Shown piece by piece: positions 37,100 to 44,928 of a DNA stretch of 64,000 nucleotides. Every line of letters begins with the position of its first letter. Position 1 is the first letter of the stretch. The translations under genes were made by a program, and so were the position numbers. Origin of the DNA: Nonomuraea turcica (GTDB taxonomy: Bacteria; Actinomycetota; Actinomycetes; Streptosporangiales; Streptosporangiaceae); the NCBI RefSeq assembly GCF_030718205.1, contig NZ_JAUZQF010000013.1:248001-312000 (forward strand). Direction: 5' to 3'. The notes beneath the pieces are model-generated. The model had not been told where the DNA came from and searched no databases. It saw only the letters and a program-made list of their open reading frames with translations.

Positions 37100-37233
37100 T
37101 GGCATATCGGAACCGAAGAGGGGCGATGTCCGTCGTATTGATCGGACGTCCGCCGTTCGGTGGGGGTTCATCCCCAGTTCCGATACGCTTAGCTTCACCC
37201 GTAACCAGAAACAGACTCGGTGATCATGAAAGC
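37100..37233 (+). promoter_or_regulatory. Structure-rich leader before the glycosyltransferase gene
   Basis: The gap contains a perfect nine-base inverted pair TATCGGAAC (37105-37113) and GTTCCGATA (37177-37185). Between them lie the palindrome CGGACGTCCG (37143-37152), a stem GATGTCCG/CGGACGTC with one mismatch, and a GGGG/CCCC hairpin. These could be a terminator, operator half-sites or an RNA switch-like leader. No known riboswitch was recognised. Confidence 0.4.
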
Positions 37234-38142
37234 ATGCCACGACCGCCTGGTGATCTCTTGAAGATCTCGTGTGTCATTCTCACCATGGGCAACCGGGTCG
37301 CGGAGCTGAACCGGGCGGTCGAGTCCGCGCTCAACCAGATCGACGGCGACGTCGAAGTGGTGATCGTGGGCAACGGCGCCGACGTGCCCGAGGTGTCGGC
37401 CACGCCACCCGAGGGGTCCGCCGCGGTCGTGAAGTCGATCCGGCTCGACCAGAACACGGGCATCCCCGCCGGCCGTAATCGCGGCGTGGAGGAGTGCTCG
37501 GGAGATGTCGTGTTGTTTCTCGACGACGACGGCTGGTATGCCAGCCAGAAGGTCGTCGCGCACGTGCGTGATCGCTTCGCCACCGAGCCGGACCTGGCGG
37601 TGATCTCCTTTCGGGTGATGGACCCCGACGGCGGCATCGGCCAGCGGCGGCACGTGCCCCGGCTGCGTGCGGGTGACCCGCAGCGCTCCTCGCCGGTCAC
37701 GACCTTCCTCGGCGGCGCCTCGGCCGTCAGGCGCTCGGCGTTCCTGCAGGTGGGTGGCCTGCCCGAGCGCTTCTTCTACGCCCACGAGGAGACCGACCTG
37801 GCCTGGCGGCTGCTCGGCGAGGGTTACCGGATCGAATACGACGCCGAGACGGTGATGTACCACCCGCAGGTCCCGCCGACCCGGCACGCCAACTTCCACC
37901 GGCTCAACGCCCGTAACCGTGTCTGGCTGGCCCGCCGCAACCTGCCGTGGCCGCTGGCGGTGCTCTACCTGACCAACTGGGTGGCGCTCACCCTCGTCCG
38001 CGAACGCGGGTCGTCGACGGCGCTCAAGGCGTGGTTCGCCGGGTTCATGGAGGGTCTGCGCAGCCCGGCGGGCGAGCGGCGGCCGATGGCCTGGCGCACG
38101 GCCTGGCGCATGGTCAAGCTCGGTCGTCCCCCGATCGTCTAG
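37234..38142 (+). CDS. Family 2 glycosyltransferase
   Basis: GT-A enzyme of 302 residues resembling rhamnosyl/galactofuranosyl transferases. ISCVILTMGNR starts the fold, LFLDDDG is the DxD metal site, and the acceptor motif HEETDLAWRLLGEGY is near 190. No TM segment is obvious, though the region LAVLYLTNWVALTLV near 250 may touch the membrane. The ATG at 37234 was chosen; the open frame upstream is a readthrough of another gene. The last eight codons form unit 1 of a 24-base tandem repeat. Confidence 0.87.
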   Translation: MPRPPGDLLKISCVILTMGNRVAELNRAVESALNQIDGDVEVVIVGNGADVPEVSATPPEGSAAVVKSIRLDQNTGIPAGRNRGVEECSGDVVLFLDDDGWYASQKVVAHVRDRFATEPDLAVISFRVMDPDGGIGQRRHVPRLRAGDPQRSSPVTTFLGGASAVRRSAFLQVGGLPERFFYAHEETDLAWRLLGEGYRIEYDAETVMYHPQVPPTRHANFHRLNARNRVWLARRNLPWPLAVLYLTNWVALTLVRERGSSTALKAWFAGFMEGLRSPAGERRPMAWRTAWRMVKLGRPPIV

Positions 38143-38190
38143 CTCGGCCGCTCCCCGAACGTTTGGCTCGGCCGCTCCCCGATCGTCCGG
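38119..38190. repeat. Three 24-base tandem repeats at the 3' end of the glycosyltransferase gene
   Basis: Units are 38119-38142, 38143-38166 and 38167-38190, of the form CTCGGCCGCTCCCCGATCGT plus four variable bases. Unit 1 encodes LGRPPIV and the TAG stop. Units 2 and 3 lie after the stop, yet keep the same frame (LGRSPNVW, LGRSPIVR), so the protein tail may once have been longer. The array ends one base before the convergent decarboxylase gene. Confidence 0.85.
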
Positions 38191-38191
38191 C

Positions 38192-38905
38192 TCAGATCTC
38201 CACGGCTGCGCCGAACGTCATCGTCGCCCGCGAGACCGTCGTGGTGAACATGGCCCGCTTGGGCAGACCCAGCTCGCTCAACTCCTTGGCGATGGGGTGG
38301 TTGCCCAGGCGGATCAGCGCGCCGCTGGGCCGCATCTTGGCGCCGCGGGCGCGTACGGACCAGGGGACGCGCCGCGTGACCCCATCCCGGTGCGTGTAGG
38401 CGTCCATCGGCGCCATCGCCGCGGCGCCCGGCACCGGCACCCCCGGCTTGATCAGCATGTCCAGCACGAGCCTGTCGTCCTTGCGCAGGATGCATCGTTT
38501 GTACGGCGAGCCGAGCCGCAGCTCAATGTCCGCGAGCTCTTTCGGGAACCCCCAGATCGTGCGCCCCGCGTCCAGCGTGAACCGCTGGTCCACGGGCAAC
38601 CAGTGCACGAAGATCCCCGCTTCCCGGAGATCGGCGAGTCCCTTGGCCGCCGAGCCGCCCGGAGGGCGGACCAGGAAGGCCATCCCGAACTCGTGGTAGG
38701 TGTCGAGGTCCCCGTCGCGGTAGTCGACGAAGAGCAGCATGCAGACGGCCTTGCCGGGCAGCGCCTCGGCCACGTCGAGCCCGGAGTACGCGATGACCGC
38801 CCGGGCGGCGTCGGCACGCACCGGGTAGAAGGCGCTGCAGATCTCCGCGTCCCTCACCCGGACAGGCATGTCCACCGTCCGGCCCTGGATCAGATGAGAT
38901 GCCAT
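38192..38905 (-). CDS. Acetoacetate decarboxylase (ADC) family protein
   Basis: ADC-fold protein of 237 residues. WGFPKELADIEL near 128-139 matches the ADC active-site region (Lys in a GxPK context forms the Schiff base, and the following Glu is conserved). Only one Lys is present where true acetoacetate decarboxylase has two, so the enzyme may be an aldolase-dehydratase or another ADC-like member. It is a single gene inside the polymer locus with no clear functional link. Confidence 0.78.
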   Translation of the reverse strand: MASHLIQGRTVDMPVRVRDAEICSAFYPVRADAARAVIAYSGLDVAEALPGKAVCMLLFVDYRDGDLDTYHEFGMAFLVRPPGGSAAKGLADLREAGIFVHWLPVDQRFTLDAGRTIWGFPKELADIELRLGSPYKRCILRKDDRLVLDMLIKPGVPVPGAAAMAPMDAYTHRDGVTRRVPWSVRARGAKMRPSGALIRLGNHPIAKELSELGLPKRAMFTTTVSRATMTFGAAVEI

Positions 38906-38943
38906 GGTCCCAGTACATCAACCTCGGGCCCGGCTTACCATGA

Positions 38944-39909
38944 CTACACCGCCAGAGCGTGCGTGGCGGGCTTGCCCGCCCACGACTCGGCCTGGCGCAC
39001 AAAGGCTGCCGCGTGGTCCGGCCAGTGGTGGTGCAGACGCGCCTCGGCGTGGCCCTGGGCGCCCAGCCTGACCCGCCGCACCGCGTCCTCCTTCAGGTCC
39101 AGGACGGCGTTCAGCACGGCGTCCACGTCCAGCGGCACGACCAGTCCGCAGCCGGCGCCCTCCACCAGCGTGGCCCCCTGCGGCGTGGTGATCACCGGCA
39201 GCCCGCGGCCCATGTAGTCCATGATCTTCGTCGGCACCTCGCGTACCGTGCCGTCGGCCAGTGACAGGCCGGCCAGCGCGCCCTCGGCCATGCGCAGAGC
39301 GTGCCGGTTGGGCACGTACCCGAACCAGTCGAGCAGGCCGACCCGCTGCGCGTCCCGCAGCAGCGGGCGCACGTCGCGCTCGGCGGACCCCATGAGGTCC
39401 AGCCGGATGCCGTGCGGCACCAGGCGCTCGGCCAGCCCGATCAGCTCGTTGACGCCGCGCTCGACCGACAGACGGCCGATGTGCACGACCCTGGTGTCGC
39501 CAGGAGGGGGAGGACTGGGCGACACCAGGGTCGCTTCGGGCACCACCGCGGAGGTGATCACTCGGTGGCGCCGCTCGGCGCGGGCCAGTTGTCTGGGGGT
39601 GACGTCTTCGCGCATGTCCCACACGACCGGAGGACGCCGGTACGGCAGTGCGCTCAGCAGCCGGTGGTCATGGACGATCAGCAGGTCCGCGCCTCTGACG
39701 CCGCGTCTGAGCGCCGCGCGTGCCTTGCCGAACGAGGCCGAGCGGGCCACGTCCACCGCGGTGAGCCCCATGGCCGGGGTCACGTTGTAGTAGGTGAACG
39801 GCGCCACATAGGTCACCTCGTGGCCCGCGTCGAGCAAAGCCCTGATCTGCCTATGCATGATCCGGGCGTCCTCGGGGTGATGGACGGTTGTGGCGACACA
39901 TGCGCGCAT
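38944..39909 (-). CDS. Family 4 glycosyltransferase
   Basis: GT-B enzyme of 321 residues. The N-terminal Rossmann domain has VHHPEDARIMHRQIRAL and FTYYN. A Pro-rich hinge (SPSPPPP) leads to the C-terminal domain, VVHIGRLSVERGV, then VPTKIMDYMGRGLPVITTPQG with the nucleotide-binding Glu region. Retaining chemistry is expected; donor and acceptor are unknown. The ATG at 39909 was chosen; upstream sequence in frame is antisense-like. It follows the acyltransferase gene by 56 bases on the same strand. The hinge is encoded by a perfect 16-base inverted repeat. Confidence 0.86.
   Translation of the reverse strand: MRACVATTVHHPEDARIMHRQIRALLDAGHEVTYVAPFTYYNVTPAMGLTAVDVARSASFGKARAALRRGVRGADLLIVHDHRLLSALPYRRPPVVWDMREDVTPRQLARAERRHRVITSAVVPEATLVSPSPPPPGDTRVVHIGRLSVERGVNELIGLAERLVPHGIRLDLMGSAERDVRPLLRDAQRVGLLDWFGYVPNRHALRMAEGALAGLSLADGTVREVPTKIMDYMGRGLPVITTPQGATLVEGAGCGLVVPLDVDAVLNAVLDLKEDAVRRVRLGAQGHAEARLHHHWPDHAAAFVRQAESWAGKPATHALAV
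39486..39533. repeat. Perfect 16-base inverted repeat inside a glycosyltransferase gene
   Basis: CGACCCTGGTGTCGCC (39486-39501) and its exact reverse complement (39518-39533) flank a 16-base purine-rich loop on the plus strand. In the protein it encodes the Pro-rich hinge between the two GT-B domains. In mRNA it would form a very stable hairpin. Confidence 0.9.
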
Positions 39910-39965
39910 GTGTCGATGCTCCGCGCCTACCAGGTCAAAGGCGTTAATGCGGGTGGAACGGTCGC

Positions 39966-41357
39966 TTAACTTCCAGAGGGACGGCGATAGAGCCAGACGA
40001 GGCGGGGCTCGAGCACCCACTTGAAGACCGTCCTGGTCTCCGGCAGACACAACACGATCGCCAGGGCGAAGCAGCTGGAGCTGATCGCCAGCACGCCGAG
40101 CGGCCCGTGTAGCCACGGGAACTCCAGCCAGCCCATCTCCTTGGCGATCAGCACCGGGATGCCGTGCAGGAGGTAGCAGTAGAGCGTGCGGGTGCCGAGA
40201 TCGGAGAACCACGTCTCACCCCTGGGCACCAGCGCCAGGACGGCGAAGCACATGGCCAGCGAGCACACCAGAAGCCCGGTGCGCAGGCCCAGTCCCATAT
40301 ACCAGGACAGGTCCATGTCCTGGAAGCTGTGCTTGAAGTAGAACGGGTCGAGCGGCGCCTGGGGCGCGATGTAGATCGCCACCGCGGCCGCGCCGATGAC
40401 CGTGAACCCGGACACGATCTTGATCCACCGCCGGTTGAGCAGCTCGAAGTGCTCGGGCTGCAGCACCAGGCCGATCACGAAGAACGGCAGGAGACCGAAG
40501 AAGCGGTCCATGCTGAAATCGCCGGAGATCTGCGAGAACCCGGCGAACAGGTAGATCGCGATGGCCACCGGGATGGGGTATTTCATCCGCTTCCACACCG
40601 GTGTGGACAACCGCCAGAACAGCAGCGCCAGCAGATACCAGTTGAGCCACGCCGGGTCGATGATCGTCAGGCTCCACTTCTGGCCCAGGGAGAAGCGGAG
40701 CGCGGCGTAGCCGACCTCGACGACGACGTAGGGGACCAGGAACGTGTCGACCAGCTTGTTGGTCTTGGCGTTGGAGTTCCAGAAGTTTCTGGACAGGTAG
40801 CCGCTGATCAGCACGAACAACGGCATGTGGAAGGTGTAGATGAAGATGTAGAGGGCCCTGGAGGAGTCGGCCGACAGCGTCGGCACCAGCGAGTGGCCGA
40901 CGACCACGAGCGCGATCAGGACGAACTTGACGTTGTCGAGGAACGGGTCGCGCTTGCGTTTGCCCGGCTCGGCCTCCGGTGTCGGCTCAGCCTGCGTCAG
41001 CGGCCGCTCGTCCGTCGCGACCCCATGCACTCGGGAGCGCTCGTCGGTCGTGGTCTCGCGCTCTTCACGCCCGACGCGCTCTCCATGCCCGATGCGCTCC
41101 CCATCCGCGCCTGGCGGCCCGGCGGGCATCCCGGGAGCCGTGGGGGGCGTGGGGGCCGTCCTGGAGGGCGCGGCGATGACGGCGCGAGGGCCCGGCTGGT
41201 CGTCCGGCAGGACGCCGTGCGGGTCGGTCTGCTCGCTCCAGAAGGCCTCCTCCGGCAGCGGCCACCGCGCGCCCGTATTGGCGGGCCCACCTCCCTCTTC
41301 CGGACCCGCCGGGCTCGGCGGGGATGTAGCCGGTCGAGAGAATCTGGTGTCAGACAC
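39966..41357 (-). CDS. Acyltransferase family 3 membrane protein
   Basis: Protein of 463 residues. The first ~135 are a disordered Pro/Glu/Arg-rich cytosolic tail. About ten TM helices of the Acyl_transf_3 fold follow, starting RDPFLDNVKFVLIALVVVGHSL, where the catalytic-type His is in VVGHS. The family adds acetyl or succinyl groups to surface polysaccharides. Its position between an LCP gene and a glycosyltransferase gene supports a role in decorating the wall polymer. The long tail is unusual for the family. Confidence 0.88.
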   Translation of the reverse strand: MSDTRFSRPATSPPSPAGPEEGGGPANTGARWPLPEEAFWSEQTDPHGVLPDDQPGPRAVIAAPSRTAPTPPTAPGMPAGPPGADGERIGHGERVGREERETTTDERSRVHGVATDERPLTQAEPTPEAEPGKRKRDPFLDNVKFVLIALVVVGHSLVPTLSADSSRALYIFIYTFHMPLFVLISGYLSRNFWNSNAKTNKLVDTFLVPYVVVEVGYAALRFSLGQKWSLTIIDPAWLNWYLLALLFWRLSTPVWKRMKYPIPVAIAIYLFAGFSQISGDFSMDRFFGLLPFFVIGLVLQPEHFELLNRRWIKIVSGFTVIGAAAVAIYIAPQAPLDPFYFKHSFQDMDLSWYMGLGLRTGLLVCSLAMCFAVLALVPRGETWFSDLGTRTLYCYLLHGIPVLIAKEMGWLEFPWLHGPLGVLAISSSCFALAIVLCLPETRTVFKWVLEPRLVWLYRRPSGS

Positions 41358-41527
41358 GAGCGTCGCTCTTCGCTAGGGGCCGGGGAACACGACGACAACA
41401 CGACGTGAATGCCACCTTACGATGCGGTGTCGCGCTGCGTCGCCGACCCGCAACAGACTATCCCGCTCCACGGGTCCTGTCTCTCAAGGACGCCCAGAAC
41501 GGCCGCTTACACAGGGAACTTGGAGTC

Positions 41528-43168
41528 TTAGGTGCAAACGTTCGTCTGCTGCGAGGCCGTGATGGTGCTCTGCTTCACGCTGTCGGGCAGCTCGGTCACC
41601 TTGACGGACTCGAAGTCCTCGCCGACGACGAGCTGGATCACCGGGCCGCTCTTGGGCGCGGTCCCCGCGGCCGCGGTCGCCGGGACGTACGCCTGTGCGT
41701 TGGTCGCCGGCACCTTGCCCGCCGCCGGAGCCGGCTTGGGCAGGACCGCGCCGGCGAGCGTGTCGGCGTAGTCGGGCGCCGTGTCGATCGTCTTGGCGTA
41801 GTGGATCTCGCTCTTGGCCACGCTCTGGCCGTCCGCGGCCTCGTAGTTGCCCACGCCCACGACGTTGAAGCCCTGCTCGGCGAGCTGGTCGGCGACTTCC
41901 TTGGCCTTGCCGACGGTCTTGGTGCCGTTGAGCACCTGGACCTTCACCTGCTGCGGCTTGACGGTTTCCTTGGGCTTGGCGCTGGCGCTGGCGGACGGCG
42001 CCGGGACGGCGACCTCGGTGTCGGTCTTGACCGAGGTGAACAGCTTGGTGGCGTCGGGCTCCTTCCACACCACGCGGGCCTCCGGGTTCTCAGGGTCGGG
42101 GACCCACGGGACCGTCGTGAACTGCACGCCCTTGGCCGTCAGCTGCTTGGCGCTCATCGCGATCTCGATGAGCCTCTCGGTGTCGTTGGCCAGGTCGGGG
42201 TCCATGGTGACGGACCCGGCCGCGGCGGCGATGAAGTCCCGCAGCTTGCCCACGTCGGTCATCAGATCGCTGCTGGTGGCCTTGGCGACGACCTTGCTCA
42301 GGAAGATCTGCTGGCGCTTGATGCGCTGGATGTCGCTGCCGTCTCCGTATTTGCGCAGGCGCACGTAACCGAGCGCCTTCTCGCCGTTGAGCAGGCTCTT
42401 GCCCGGCGGCAGGACCAGCTTGGACGCCTTGTCGTTGACGCCGGACTTGAGGCAGATCTCGATGCCACCGAGCGCGTCGACGATGTTCTTGAAGCCGCTG
42501 AAGTCCACCTCGACGAAGTGGTTGATGCGGATGCCGGTGAGGGTCTCGATGGTGGACATCGTGCAGGCGATGCCGCCGGTGTTGTACGCCGCGTTGATCA
42601 TGTCGCGGTGCGGCGCCATCTCCTGCTTGGTGGTCTCGTTCTTGCACCGGGGGATCTGCACCATCGAGTCGCGCGGGAAGCTGATCAGCCGTGCCTTGTC
42701 GCGGTTGGGCGAGATGTGCATCAGGATGATCGTGTCGGTGCGCTTGCCGCCCGCGTCAGCGGTCCTGGCCAGCTGCTGGCCGTATTTCGCGTTGCCCTCG
42801 CCCGCCCGGGTGTCGGAGCCGACGAGCAGCACGTTGAGCGCGCCCGTGTCCGGGGGACGCGGGTTGATGATGTCTTCCTTGACGCTCTTCTGGGTGATGT
42901 TGCCGAAGGCGTCCCGGTAAACGGTGTAGGCGGTCAGCGAGCCCGCGACCATGACCGACGTGACGCCGATGCTGATCCAGGCCAGCACCCGCATCTTGCC
43001 CTGGCCGCCCCCGCCACCGCGGTGGCTGCGCGACGGCCGGTCGTCGGGTGGCGGCGGTGGCGTGGCGGCCGCCGCGGCCCTGCGCGCCATCCTGCTGCCG
43101 GGCTGGGTGGGGGCGCCCCTGCGGTCCTGTGCCGGGTCGGCTACCGGCACGCTTCTGTACTCACTCAT
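41528..43168 (-). CDS. LCP (LytR-CpsA-Psr) family protein with LytR_C domain
   Basis: Second LCP ligase, 546 residues. It has a Pro/Arg/Gly-rich cytosolic tail (~58 residues), one TM near 60-82 and an LCP domain. RTDTIILMHI and LISFPRDSMVQIP carry the conserved Arg and Asp. DMINAAYNTGG and LRKYGDGSDIQRIKRQQ are typical. A LytR_C domain follows a Ser/Ala/Lys linker. The two lone Cys in PRCKNE and GIACTM may form a disulfide. AGGGGG precedes the ATG. The 170 bases after its stop region (41358-41527) hold no gene. Confidence 0.92.
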   Translation of the reverse strand: MSEYRSVPVADPAQDRRGAPTQPGSRMARRAAAAATPPPPPDDRPSRSHRGGGGGQGKMRVLAWISIGVTSVMVAGSLTAYTVYRDAFGNITQKSVKEDIINPRPPDTGALNVLLVGSDTRAGEGNAKYGQQLARTADAGGKRTDTIILMHISPNRDKARLISFPRDSMVQIPRCKNETTKQEMAPHRDMINAAYNTGGIACTMSTIETLTGIRINHFVEVDFSGFKNIVDALGGIEICLKSGVNDKASKLVLPPGKSLLNGEKALGYVRLRKYGDGSDIQRIKRQQIFLSKVVAKATSSDLMTDVGKLRDFIAAAAGSVTMDPDLANDTERLIEIAMSAKQLTAKGVQFTTVPWVPDPENPEARVVWKEPDATKLFTSVKTDTEVAVPAPSASASAKPKETVKPQQVKVQVLNGTKTVGKAKEVADQLAEQGFNVVGVGNYEAADGQSVAKSEIHYAKTIDTAPDYADTLAGAVLPKPAPAAGKVPATNAQAYVPATAAAGTAPKSGPVIQLVVGEDFESVKVTELPDSVKQSTITASQQTNVCT

Positions 43169-43336
43169 ACGCCCCCTAGCCTCGTTCCTCGCGCTCGCGC
43201 GCCGGCTTGGTCGTTCCGCGCCACGAGACTAGGTCAGGTTCGGCGTGTCCGGTGTGACGACCGCCGGAAACGGCCGTGACCCGGGCGTGATGTTTCCGCG
43301 GGCAAGCATACTCAGAGCCGGACATGAGGTGGAATA

Positions 43337-44860
43337 TCATTCGCTGAACTCTTTCTGGCTTCCTGACTGATTTCGCAGGTCAGGCCTGATGCACAGGGCC
43401 GCGGCAAGACAGGCCAGAGGTACGGCCGGCAACACGTAGCGATAGTCGAACTCCGCCGCGGCGGCCGGTGTGATCAGCAACACAATGGCCACCGACCACG
43501 GCACCGGCCAGGACGGAGCTCCCGCGAGGCGCCCTGCCTTTCGCCTGCGCCGGAGCTCGGCGATGGCCGCTATGGGAGGCACCAGGAGGACCCCCAGGAG
43601 CAGCGGGCCGGGCAGCCGCACCATGCTCTGGTAGGCCCTCAGCCATCCGGCATAGGGCTCGACGATCTCCGTGCCGATCGCACCTTGCTCATAGAGCTTG
43701 GCATACTCGGCGCCGACCTGCGCGGGATAGCGCCCAGGTGGTCCCGGTGGCGTCACGGGAAACTGGTAATAAGCGTAGATCTCCTGGTCCGGATAGACCG
43801 GGCGGTCCCACCGGAACGTGCGGCCGAGCTCGGTCAGCACGGAGGCGGCGTAGTCGAGCGGCTGCTTGACGATCGCCAGGGTCGCGAACCTGGCCGCCAG
43901 GTCGTCGGTCTCCTTCGTGAACGTGATGCCCGGCAGCCGCACCAGAGGCGCGTCCTTGGCCCAGATGTACTCCTGGGACGGTGGACGCTGCTCGGGCGGG
44001 CGCGGGTCGCACAGGACCTTCAGGTCCGGCGGTGGGTCCATCTTGGCGCAGTCGGCGAACGACATCGTCCTGGCGTACAGGAAGGCTCCGTTCGCGCCGA
44101 TGAGGCCGACCCGCTGGTAGGTGGCGTAGAACCAGGCGCCGTAGGCGACGAGCGGCACCAGGGCGGCCGCCAGCAGCACCCCGGCCTGCCCCACCCGCCT
44201 GCGCGGCAGCACCCCGGTGTGCCCCACCCGCCTGCGCAGCAGGAACCAGGCGGCGAACACCGCGATGAGCGGCTGGCCGACGGTCCTGGTCAGCGTGGCG
44301 GCGGCGAGCAGCAGCCCGATGGCGGCGACCGTGCTCGTCCGGCGCGTCGTGCACAGCGCCACGGCGGAGACCACCAGGAACATGAACAAGGTGTCGGACA
44401 CCAGCAGGTGTTCCAGCTCGACCTGGTAGGCGTCGAGCAGCACGGGCACCGTGGCCAGCGTCGCCGCCCACCGGGGAGCCTTTCTGGCAACCCGGTAGAT
44501 GAGCACGCCGGTGGCCAGACCGAGCAGATGCTGGACCGCTGCCACCGCGGCGAAGGAATGGAACGGCTCCAGCAGCTTGATGAACATCGAGTAGCCGGCC
44601 GGGCGCACCAGGTCGGGGCGCGGCTTGAAGACGGTGACGATGTAGGTGTAGGTGTCGGGAAACCACAGGGCCGGGCGGTAGCCCAGCATGGCCAGGGCGC
44701 GCAGCAGCGTGCCGAGGGCGAGCACCACGAGGAACCACCGGTGCCGCCGGGCCACACCGGCCCACCGGCCGCTCAGCGCGGGCTCGGCCGCGCGAACCAC
44801 CGACGTCACCCGCCCATCCTCCTGCTTGTCCGGCACGTCGCGTACGCTACCGGCCGTCAC
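43337..44860 (-). CDS. GT-C-type membrane glycosyltransferase-like protein
   Basis: Polytopic protein of 507 residues with about ten TM helices. The first extracellular loop carries WFPDTYTY, where an acidic residue fits the GT-C active site, and the C-terminal part includes a large loop (about 270-380). It resembles mannosyl/arabinosyltransferase-type proteins that use polyprenyl-phosphate sugars, though the precise family is not recognised. It is transcribed toward the second LCP gene. A 33-base direct duplication enlarges one cytosolic loop. Confidence 0.75.
   Translation of the reverse strand: MTAGSVRDVPDKQEDGRVTSVVRAAEPALSGRWAGVARRHRWFLVVLALGTLLRALAMLGYRPALWFPDTYTYIVTVFKPRPDLVRPAGYSMFIKLLEPFHSFAAVAAVQHLLGLATGVLIYRVARKAPRWAATLATVPVLLDAYQVELEHLLVSDTLFMFLVVSAVALCTTRRTSTVAAIGLLLAAATLTRTVGQPLIAVFAAWFLLRRRVGHTGVLPRRRVGQAGVLLAAALVPLVAYGAWFYATYQRVGLIGANGAFLYARTMSFADCAKMDPPPDLKVLCDPRPPEQRPPSQEYIWAKDAPLVRLPGITFTKETDDLAARFATLAIVKQPLDYAASVLTELGRTFRWDRPVYPDQEIYAYYQFPVTPPGPPGRYPAQVGAEYAKLYEQGAIGTEIVEPYAGWLRAYQSMVRLPGPLLLGVLLVPPIAAIAELRRRRKAGRLAGAPSWPVPWSVAIVLLITPAAAAEFDYRYVLPAVPLACLAAALCIRPDLRNQSGSQKEFSE
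44187..44237. repeat. 33-base-period direct repeat inside the GT-C-type gene
   Basis: TGCCCCACCCGCCTGCGC occurs at 44187-44204 and again at 44220-44237, 33 bases (11 codons) apart. It doubles the basic segment RRRVGH/QxGVL in a cytosolic loop without breaking the frame. Confidence 0.8.
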
Positions 44861-44928
44861 ACGACACCCGCGCCACGAGCGGCCGCCGTGTGATGGCGCA
44901 CACGTGCACTGGGTACGCTCGCTCTCCG

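Noticed and set aside
36742..37233. N-terminal extension of the glycosyltransferase at 37234
   Set aside because: The frame is open upstream but overlaps the CDP-alcohol transferase gene out of frame and lacks family similarity before the ATG at 37234.
38119..38190. Integration or attachment site
   Set aside because: Direct repeats derive from the adjacent coding sequence; no integrase, tRNA or foreign composition is nearby.
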